Notes under the pieces: model-generated
What the model saw: the letters and a program-made list of their open reading frames with translations, nothing else
Told to the model about the DNA's origin: nothing
Database searches by the model: none
Part shown: positions 1-5,692 of the stretch, piece after piece
Layout: each line of letters starts with the position of its first letter
How positions within the stretch are numbered: position 1 is the first letter of the stretch
Position numbers and translations under genes: made by a program
Source: an uncultured Actinomycetes bacterium
Lineage (GTDB): Bacteria > Actinomycetota > Actinomycetes > Nanopelagicales > Nanopelagicaceae
Direction: 5' to 3'
Length of the DNA stretch: 5,692 bases
Assembly (NCBI GenBank): GCA_903907665.1
Contig: CAIVOW010000063.1
Location: 1-5,692 of the forward strand

Positions 1-502
<502 letters not shown>

Positions 503-503
503 C

Positions 504-533
504 TATATAAGGTGCGCCAGAATCTTGTGGCAA
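504..533 (-). promoter_or_regulatory. Candidate sigma-70-type promoter of gap
   Basis: On the minus strand a -35-like TTGCCA (533-528, one mismatch to TTGACA) is followed after 18 bases by a -10-like TATATA (509-504, four of six matches to TATAAT). Transcription would start near 497, giving a leader of roughly 43 bases before the GTG. The -10 is imperfect and this was found by eye, so it is a candidate only. It is the best pair in the whiA-gap interval; an alternative using TTGGAC (589-584) has no acceptable -10. Confidence 0.4.
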
Positions 534-544
534 ATTTGCGGTTA

Positions 545-574
545 AGGGCGAATCACAACGTTGTGTATGGCCCT
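545..574. promoter_or_regulatory. 30-bp imperfect palindrome with CG-centred core (possible operator of gap)
   Basis: Two inverted repeats share the same centre (between 559 and 560). The inner core CACAACGTTGTG (554-565) is a perfect 12-bp palindrome. The outer arms are AGGGC (545-549) and GCCCT (570-574). With the A551-T568 pair, 12 of 15 symmetric positions match. An even, CG-centred palindrome containing AACGTT resembles operators of LacI/GalR-family regulators; that assignment is inference. The centre would sit about 62 bases upstream of the predicted gap start of transcription, a position that would suit an activator better than a simple repressor. As RNA it could form an interrupted hairpin, but no T-run follows on either strand, so a classic terminator is unlikely. 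Confidence 0.5.
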
Positions 575-646
575 ACCTTATCAGTCCAAATCCCCCGGTA
601 CCGAGTTCTTCGACGCTACAGCGCTCATTAAAGTCTGAATCTAGGC

Positions 647-1627
647 TCAATCTGTAAGCAAATCAGGACTTAGGCCAGCTTCAGTATCAGGTATTCCTAA
701 TTCGTGCGCACGTTTATCGGCCATAGCTAAGAGTCGGCGGATTCGACCTGCAATGGCATCTTTGGTCATGGGAGGAGAAGCCAATGAGCCAAGTTCCTCC
801 AAACTTGCCTGACCATGCGTAATGCGCAATTCGCCCGCTTCCTTCAAATGTTCAGGAATCTCCTCGCCTAAAATCTCCATCGCTCGTGAAACTCGCGCGG
901 ATGCAGCAACTGCTGCGCGAGCCGAGCGGCGCAAATTTGCATCATCAAAGTTTGCAAGACGATTTGCAGTAGCTCGAACTTCTCGGCGCATTCGTCGTTC
1001 TTCCCAAGCCAAAACACTTTCATGTGCGCCAAGTCGAGTAAGCAACGCACCAATCGCATCTCCATCGCGGATCACAACACGATCCACTGCTCTTACCTCG
1101 CGCGCCTTTGCCGCAATGCCAAGCCTTCTTGCTGCTCCAACAAGTGCAAGCGCCGCTTCTGGCCCAGGACAAGTGATTTCAAGGGCTGATGAGCGACCTG
1201 GCTCAGTTAATGAACCGTGGGCCAAAAATGCACCGCGCCATGCCGCTTCTGCATCGCACAAGCCAGCTGAAACAACTTGAGGAGGTAGCCCACGAATAGG
1301 GCGATTATTGGCATCAATCAAGCCAGTTTGGCGCGCCAGCGCCTCACTATCACTAGTGACTCTTACAACGTAGCGACTTCCTTTGCGTAGGCCGCTTGGT
1401 GAAAGTACTGCTAATTCACTTTCGTGACCAAAAATTTCAGCTATATCTTTACGTAGTCGTCTAGAAGTTTGTGCAGTATCTAATTCAACTTCAATCAATA
1501 TTTTACCTGCAGCTAAATGTAACCCGCCAGCAAATCGTAGAATTGCTGAAACTTCTGCTTTTCGACAACAAGGTTTTGTCACTGTTAGACGACTTAGTTC
1601 GTCCTTTACTGATGCTGTCATTGCCAT
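647..1627 (-). CDS. whiA: WhiA, sporulation/cell-division transcription regulator (DUF199 family)
   Basis: WhiA is a DNA-binding protein with a degenerate LAGLIDADG homing-endonuclease-like N-terminal domain and a C-terminal helix-turn-helix. In Streptomyces it works with WhiB to switch on division and sporulation genes; homologues are also kept in non-sporulating Gram-positives, where they affect cell division. At 326 aa it has the usual actinobacterial length. Visible landmarks: the N-terminal [21 protein letters not shown] (residues 18-37) and [16 protein letters not shown] (125-140), which correspond to the two LAGLIDADG-like helices; a highly conserved arginine-rich block around [20 protein letters not shown] (208-227); and the HTH near [28 protein letters not shown] (273-300). 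The start at ATG 1627 gives [11 protein letters not shown], which matches Streptomyces WhiA; a second ATG at 1621 would lose only two residues. No Shine-Dalgarno site is evident. The gene lies 19 bases after yvcK and is probably cotranscribed with it. Confidence 0.97.
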   Translation of the reverse strand: MAMTASVKDELSRLTVTKPCCRKAEVSAILRFAGGLHLAAGKILIEVELDTAQTSRRLRKDIAEIFGHESELAVLSPSGLRKGSRYVVRVTSDSEALARQTGLIDANNRPIRGLPPQVVSAGLCDAEAAWRGAFLAHGSLTEPGRSSALEITCPGPEAALALVGAARRLGIAAKAREVRAVDRVVIRDGDAIGALLTRLGAHESVLAWEERRMRREVRATANRLANFDDANLRRSARAAVAASARVSRAMEILGEEIPEHLKEAGELRITHGQASLEELGSLASPPMTKDAIAGRIRRLLAMADKRAHELGIPDTEAGLSPDLLTD

Positions 1628-1646
1628 GCGAGTATCTAAGCAAACA

Positions 1647-1666
1647 TCAGCCGAAAATGTGGCTGA
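1647..1666 (-). other. Hairpin over the yvcK stop codon
   Basis: In the transcript, TCAGCC (1666-1661) can pair perfectly with GGCTGA (1652-1647) across an 8-base loop, ACATTTTC. The 3' arm includes the yvcK TGA stop, and whiA begins 20 bases further on without an obvious Shine-Dalgarno site. No U-run follows, so it is not an intrinsic terminator. A 6-bp stem could arise by chance; any role in coupling or RNA stability is speculative. Confidence 0.35.
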
Positions 1667-2579
1667 AAGTCATAGCCAATTTTTCTGCAGAGTGGTGGTA
1701 GGACCCCACAGCTTTTGCCACATCTGATACAACAAGCTTTCCGCCACAACCCTCAACCACTTGTTGAAGCCTGCTTTTCTCCCCAAGTGCTGATGGATCG
1801 ACAATTGCGTAGTCGAGCTGAAAGTGTGGAGAGTGAGAAAGGATGAGCTCTAAATGTTGCGCGGCACTCACCCCAGCAAATTCATCTGCACTCAATGGTT
1901 CAGGAAGATTAAAAATAATAATCTTTTTTGCAGCCGAACTTTCAATGGCAGCTAGTTGTTCTCTGAGTAGAAAATGTGGCATCACGCTGCTAAACCACGA
2001 GCCGGGACCAAAGGTAAGCCATTCTGCCTTAGCAATAGCGTCTAAAGCTTGCGGAGTAGCTTTAGGAGAATCTGGTATCAGTTTCAGGGACTCGATCTCC
2101 CCTTTGGCCGTTGCAACTTCTACTTGCCCTCGAACAACTTTTGGTCCGGCTGAGGTGTTAAATCTGGCTTCAATATCTAATGGCTCAATCGCCATCGGTA
2201 AAACTCGGCCAATTATCTTGAGCAACTGACCCACTCGATCGATACCAGCAACTGGATCCCCATCGCGATCCCACAAAGCTGTAAGTAATAAGTTTCCTAG
2301 CGCGTGCCCATCTAAATCACCGGATGTTGTAAAGCGATATTGCAAAATATCAGCCCAGTCGCGTCCCCACTCATCTGACGAACACAGTGCAGCAAGTGCC
2401 ATACGTAAATCACCAGGTGGTAAGAAATTAAATTCCGAACGCAGGCGACCACTTGAACCACCATTATCGGCAACAGTCACTATGGCCGTTATATCCGTTG
2501 TTAAAGAGCGCGCTGCCGTAAGAGTGGCCGCCAAACCATGACCGCCGCCCAAACAAACTAGCTTTGGATTTGAACTCAA
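1647..2579 (-). CDS. yvcK: YvcK/GlmR family (CofD-like, UPF0052) UDP-sugar-responsive metabolic regulator
   Basis: This cytoplasmic 310-aa protein belongs to the YvcK/GlmR family, whose B. subtilis member binds UDP-GlcNAc and stimulates glucosamine-6-phosphate synthase, steering carbon into envelope precursors; the mycobacterial homologue is CuvA. Family motifs are all present: GGGHGL (residues 11-16), the [11 protein letters not shown] loop (37-47), PPGDLR (54-59), GHALGNL (91-97) and GPGSWFSSV (191-199). It ends at a normal family length. The start is TTG at 2579, whose last two bases form part of the rapZ stop (TTGA, 4-base overlap), so translation is probably coupled. AGAGAG a few bases upstream is a possible weak ribosome binding site. 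No ATG or GTG precedes the GGGHGL motif in frame, which supports TTG. It sits between rapZ and whiA as in B. subtilis yvcJ-yvcK-yvcL. UDP-GlcNAc binding here is inferred from the family. Confidence 0.95.
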   Translation of the reverse strand: MSSNPKLVCLGGGHGLAATLTAARSLTTDITAIVTVADNGGSSGRLRSEFNFLPPGDLRMALAALCSSDEWGRDWADILQYRFTTSGDLDGHALGNLLLTALWDRDGDPVAGIDRVGQLLKIIGRVLPMAIEPLDIEARFNTSAGPKVVRGQVEVATAKGEIESLKLIPDSPKATPQALDAIAKAEWLTFGPGSWFSSVMPHFLLREQLAAIESSAAKKIIIFNLPEPLSADEFAGVSAAQHLELILSHSPHFQLDYAIVDPSALGEKSRLQQVVEGCGGKLVVSDVAKAVGSYHHSAEKLAMTFSHIFG

Positions 2580-3448
2580 AGCTCTCTACCAAGGTCGCGG
2601 TGAATCGATGAAGCTGAAATTGTATGGTTAGTGGGGATATTGCCTTGGTTGAACCGCCTAACGATTTCCTCCGCTATAGCCACGCTTCTATGTTTTCCGC
2701 CGGTACATCCCACCGCCAGGGTGAGATATTTTCGACCCTCAGAAATGAATCCTTTTGACATAGTTTCAAAAAGTGCCTGATATCGACTTAAGAACTCTTG
2801 CACATTTTCCGCACTCAAAACGTTCTGACTTACAGCGGAGTCCAGACCATTGAGTGGTCTTAACTCTGGAATCCAATGTGGATTTGGAATGAAGCGACAG
2901 TCCATCACTAAATCTGCATCTACCGGAATTCCATACTTGTATCCAAATGAGAGAATATTTACTCGTAAATCAGCGGTTGAGTCTGAATGAAAAAGTTCTT
3001 CAATTTTTGACTCTAATTGGTGAATGTTCAGGCTAGATGAATCGATAACGATATCTGCTACTGAGCGGACTTCACGAAGTCGATCTCGCTCCTTTGCAAT
3101 TCCATCGACAATGCGATCACCACCTTGGAGTGGATGTGGTCTGCGAGTAGATTCAAATCTACGGATAAGAGCCTCATCAGCTGCATCAACAAAGAGAATC
3201 TTGCGCGCTATTCCACGCTCACCCAATTCGGCAAGAGCAATATTCAAATCATCAAAAAATTGTCTTCCTCTAACATCAATCACAACTGCAATATTCGTGA
3301 CTGTTTTAGCAGCCATATCGCAAAGGTTTGCGAGCAGAGCTGGTGGTAAATTATCAACCACATACCAACCAAGATCTTCCATCGCATGAGCAACGGTGGA
3401 ACGCCCGGCTCCACTCATACCTGTTACAACTACAACCTCGCTAGACAT
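2576..3448 (-). CDS. rapZ: RapZ/YvcJ family P-loop nucleotide-binding protein
   Basis: RapZ is a cytoplasmic NTP-binding protein. In E. coli it is the adaptor that delivers the GlmZ small RNA to RNase E and so tunes glucosamine-6-phosphate synthase; B. subtilis YvcJ hydrolyses nucleotides and affects competence. The RNA target in actinobacteria is not visible here. The 290-aa length is typical. The Walker A loop is GMSGAGRS (residues 10-17). VVIDVRGRQF (55-64) and the RRPHPL segment (102-107) follow in the kinase-like N-domain. The C-terminal domain has LSFGYKYGIP (166-174), DCRFIPNPHWIPELRPLNGLD (183-203), CTGGKHRSV (248-256) and the terminal [11 protein letters not shown] 3448 is the only sensible start: no start codon precedes it in frame. 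AAGG lies 12 bases upstream, rather far for a ribosome binding site. The gene follows uvrC by 17 bases and overlaps yvcK by 4 bases. Confidence 0.96.
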   Translation of the reverse strand: MSSEVVVVTGMSGAGRSTVAHAMEDLGWYVVDNLPPALLANLCDMAAKTVTNIAVVIDVRGRQFFDDLNIALAELGERGIARKILFVDAADEALIRRFESTRRPHPLQGGDRIVDGIAKERDRLREVRSVADIVIDSSSLNIHQLESKIEELFHSDSTADLRVNILSFGYKYGIPVDADLVMDCRFIPNPHWIPELRPLNGLDSAVSQNVLSAENVQEFLSRYQALFETMSKGFISEGRKYLTLAVGCTGGKHRSVAIAEEIVRRFNQGNIPTNHTISASSIHRDLGREL

Positions 3449-3465
3449 ATCCCAATCATGCCTTA

Positions 3466-5370
3466 TTATTCAAGAATCTCACCAGTAGAAATATCTACAG
3501 TCGGCTCTGCATCTTGGAGATGCTCATAAACAAGCGTTGCAATCTTCTCGCCGATACCCGGTACCCCAGAAATGTCCGAGAGTCCCGCTCTTTTGAGTGC
3601 AGCCACCGAACCGAAATGTGCTAGCAGAGCCTTACTGCGAACCTCTCCCAGATGAGGTATTTCATCTAGTAGTGATTCCAGCATTACTTTCGATCGTCTA
3701 TTTCGATGAAATGTGATTGCAAAACGGTGCGCTTCGTCGCGAATGCGTTGCAATAGATAAAGACCTTCACTGTGACGGGGGAAAATGATGGGATCTGGCG
3801 AGTCAGGCAGCCAGACCTCTTCAAGTCGTTTAGCCAACCCACAGAGCGCGACATCAGTGATACCCAACTCAGCTAACGCTCGATTGGCGGCTGCAACCTG
3901 GGGTTTACCGCCATCCACCACTATTAATTGTGGCGGGTAGGCAAATTTAGGTCTTGCTCCCCCATCGATTCGAAGCTCATCTAAATCAATATCTTTCTCC
4001 GCCAAATAACGCTTCATTCGCCGGGTAATAACATGATGCATAGCGCGCGTGTCATCGAAATTTTCATCATCCGATATTGCAAATCTTCGATAGTCACTTT
4101 TCTTGATCCGGCCATCTTCAAAAACCACCATTGATGCAACCATGTGGTTTCCTTGTATATTTGAAATATCAAAGCACTCAATTCGTAATGGTAATTCGCT
4201 GAGCCCAAGTAACTCGGCAATCTCTTCAAGGGCCTTACCTGATACCGCAGAATCACTTGAGCGCTTAGAAAGGTATTGAATCAAGGCTTGGTTTGCATTG
4301 CGCTTGACCGTTTGGATTAACTCGAATTTATCGCCACGCTGAGGAGTTGATATCTTCACCCTTTTGTCCGAAAGAGTTGAGAGCCACTCCTCATATTGAT
4401 CGCTCTCTTTAAGCTCTCGATCAATCAGAACTTCAGAAGGGGGCGACTGATCGGCATAAATCTTGGAAAGAATGGCCGCCACAACCTCTTCACCCTCAAG
4501 TACATTTGATAAATCTAAAACCCACGACCGTGAAGCAACTATCCGGCCAAGGCGAATAGAAAAAAGTGAAGCAGCCGCATGCGTAACTTCTTCATGAATT
4601 GCAATCACGTCGGCAGTAATATTTTCAGATAGTGCTACATCCGTTGTTTCACTTGCCTTACGCAACGCCGTGAGTTGATCTCGAAGAACTGCTGCCCTCT
4701 CAAATTCATGGGCATCTGAAGCCTTCTGCATTTCTGATTCAATGTGAGTTGTAATATCAACGTTTTCCGAGCTAAAGAAATCTGCAAGCCGCTCGGCCAT
4801 GGCGAAGTGATCCTCTTTTGAAATCCACTCTACGCATGGGGCAGCGCATCTGCCGATATCGCCAAGTAGGCACTGCCGCTTGTTCTTTACTGCTCGATCA
4901 AAATTAGCATTACTACACGTTCTAATCGGGTAGATTTTCAACAAAGTATCAAATGTACTTCGCAAAGCCCAAGCATGGGCAAAGGGTCCAAAATATTTAA
5001 CGCCTTTTACTTTCTTTTGGCGCGAGATAAACATTTTCGGAAATGGCTCATTCAGGCTAATTGCGACATACGGATAAGATTTATCATCACGGAATTGAAT
5101 ATTAAATTGGGGATTTTCGGATTTGATCCATGTGTATTCAAGCTGGAGTGCTTCGACTTCTGTATTTACAACTGTCCAATCAACTCTCACTGCGGTATGA
5201 ACCATCCGGTAAGTTTTCTCGGCTAAATTGGAGCCAAAATAACTATTGAGTCGATTCTTTAAATTTTTAGCCTTGCCAACATAAATAACTTTCCCTGCAC
5301 CGTCATAAAAACGGTATACACCGGGATCTGTCGGTAACCCACTAGGACGATAGCTCTGCGGATCAGTCAT
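3466..5370 (-). CDS. uvrC: UvrABC excinuclease subunit C
   Basis: UvrC joins the UvrB-DNA damage complex and makes both incisions (3' then 5') in nucleotide excision repair. Domains in order: a GIY-YIG nuclease for the 3' cut (PGVYRFYD at residues 16-23, IYVGKAKNLKNRL at 29-41, with Tyr19, Tyr30 and Arg40); a cysteine cluster Cys152, Cys167, Cys175, Cys179, matching the iron-sulphur ligands reported for UvrC; a UVR UvrB-binding motif (about 207-240); an RNase H-like domain for the 5' cut, with Asp401 of FDISN, Asp440, Asp486 of VVDGG and His548 of DEAHRF as the likely catalytic set; and two helix-hairpin-helix DNA-binding motifs (about 570-618, GVPGIGEKIA). All key residues are present and 634 aa is normal. 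ATG 5370 is the only possible start, since an in-frame TGA lies 6-8 bases upstream. No convincing Shine-Dalgarno site is seen. The gene begins 15 bases after uvrA ends. Confidence 0.98.
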   Translation of the reverse strand: MTDPQSYRPSGLPTDPGVYRFYDGAGKVIYVGKAKNLKNRLNSYFGSNLAEKTYRMVHTAVRVDWTVVNTEVEALQLEYTWIKSENPQFNIQFRDDKSYPYVAISLNEPFPKMFISRQKKVKGVKYFGPFAHAWALRSTFDTLLKIYPIRTCSNANFDRAVKNKRQCLLGDIGRCAAPCVEWISKEDHFAMAERLADFFSSENVDITTHIESEMQKASDAHEFERAAVLRDQLTALRKASETTDVALSENITADVIAIHEEVTHAAASLFSIRLGRIVASRSWVLDLSNVLEGEEVVAAILSKIYADQSPPSEVLIDRELKESDQYEEWLSTLSDKRVKISTPQRGDKFELIQTVKRNANQALIQYLSKRSSDSAVSGKALEEIAELLGLSELPLRIECFDISNIQGNHMVASMVVFEDGRIKKSDYRRFAISDDENFDDTRAMHHVITRRMKRYLAEKDIDLDELRIDGGARPKFAYPPQLIVVDGGKPQVAAANRALAELGITDVALCGLAKRLEEVWLPDSPDPIIFPRHSEGLYLLQRIRDEAHRFAITFHRNRRSKVMLESLLDEIPHLGEVRSKALLAHFGSVAALKRAGLSDISGVPGIGEKIATLVYEHLQDAEPTVDISTGEILE

Positions 5371-5385
5371 CGGAGTTCATTCATA

Positions 5386-5692
5386 TCACTTCAAGATTGG
5401 TGCAAGGAACTGTCCGGTATAACTTGCCTTAACCTTCGCAACTTGTTCTGGAGTTCCTTCGGCAATCACAAGTCCACCGCCACTACCTCCTTCTGGGCCC
5501 ATATCGATCACCCAGTCGGCGCACTTGATAACATCTAAATTGTGCTCGATTACAATCACTGTGTTCCCCGAATCCACTAAACGATTGAGCACAATCAACA
5601 GCTTGCGGACATCTTCGAAGTGCAGGCCAGTAGTTGGCTCATCTAAAACATAGAGGGTGCGACCAGTGGATCGACGTTGTAGCTCGGTTGCA
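5386..5692 (-). CDS. uvrA: UvrABC excinuclease subunit A, C-terminal end (cut by right edge)
   Basis: UvrA is the dimeric ABC-type ATPase that finds bulky DNA lesions and loads UvrB. Only the last 101 codons are in the window (5691-5389, then TGA at 5388-5386). They hold the end of the second ATP-binding domain: Walker B with the catalytic Glu and D-loop in [16 protein letters not shown], the H-loop His in [14 protein letters not shown], and the glycine-rich GPEGGSGGG that is highly characteristic of UvrA C-termini. A shorter reading from TTG at 5598 is only a fragment: the frame stays open to the edge and encodes Walker B upstream of it. The ABC signature, zinc fingers and first ATPase domain lie outside the window. 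The gene lies directly before uvrC on the same strand, so the two incision-pathway partners are probably cotranscribed. Confidence 0.97.
   Translation of the reverse strand, partial: ATELQRRSTGRTLYVLDEPTTGLHFEDVRKLLIVLNRLVDSGNTVIVIEHNLDVIKCADWVIDMGPEGGSGGGLVIAEGTPEQVAKVKASYTGQFLAPILK

Noticed and set aside
545..574. Intrinsic terminator of the whiA transcript
   Set aside because: The dyad could fold, but the stem is interrupted by mismatches and the sequence after it on the minus strand is TAACCGCAAA, with no T-run.
564..589. Second gap promoter with TTGGAC as -35
   Set aside because: The best -10 at a suitable distance is TACACA, only three of six matches, and it overlaps the palindrome.
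596..603. Palindrome CGGTACCG as an operator
   Set aside because: Eight bases with no extension on either side; this is within chance expectation.
822..1280. 152-codon plus-strand open frame opposite whiA
   Set aside because: It lies wholly antisense to the most conserved part of whiA, is rich in Ser/Ala/Arg as expected from the reverse of these codons, and shows no recognisable domain.
1843..2229. 128-codon plus-strand open frame opposite yvcK
   Set aside because: It is antisense to conserved yvcK codons, with no family signature and no ribosome binding site of note.
3024..3389. 121-codon plus-strand open frame opposite rapZ
   Set aside because: It is a mirror of the conserved rapZ P-loop half, with low-complexity Ser/Arg composition and no recognisable motif.

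Overview
The window looks like core chromosome from a low-GC actinobacterium. The WhiA protein matches the actinobacterial form almost motif for motif (N-terminus [11 protein letters not shown]; long invariant stretch through residues 187-245). The gene order uvrA-uvrC-rapZ-yvcK-whiA-gap, all on the minus strand, is a classic actinobacterial arrangement. GC content is only in the low-to-mid 40s percent (hand estimate from a few lines), and gaps between genes are 15-19 bases or overlaps. That combination would fit a streamlined freshwater lineage such as the acI group (Nanopelagicales), but the assignment is inference from gene order, base composition and compactness.

In transcription order (high to low coordinates) the window holds: the last 101 codons of uvrA (5386-5691, cut by the right edge); complete uvrC (3466-5370); complete rapZ/yvcJ (2576-3448); complete yvcK/glmR (1647-2579, TTG start overlapping the rapZ stop); complete whiA (647-1627); a 192-base intergenic region (455-646); and the first 151 codons of gap (GAPDH, 2-454). 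The left edge cuts gap one base into the codon where the catalytic cysteine is expected.

The first five genes are packed tightly enough to be one transcription unit joining nucleotide excision repair (UvrA damage recognition, UvrC dual incision) to the RapZ-YvcK-WhiA trio, which in other bacteria is tied to UDP-GlcNAc/cell-envelope precursor supply and to cell division or sporulation control. The glycolytic gap gene is set apart by the only real intergenic region. That region carries a candidate promoter, a clear Shine-Dalgarno sequence and a 30-bp imperfect palindrome with a CG-centred core, so gap is probably controlled separately.

I found no mobile element, CRISPR array, RNA gene or broken gene, and no novel system: the coding content is ordinary housekeeping. 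The observations most worth a second look are the palindrome upstream of gap, and the gene junctions that lack a good Shine-Dalgarno site but carry tiny out-of-frame ATG reading frames.
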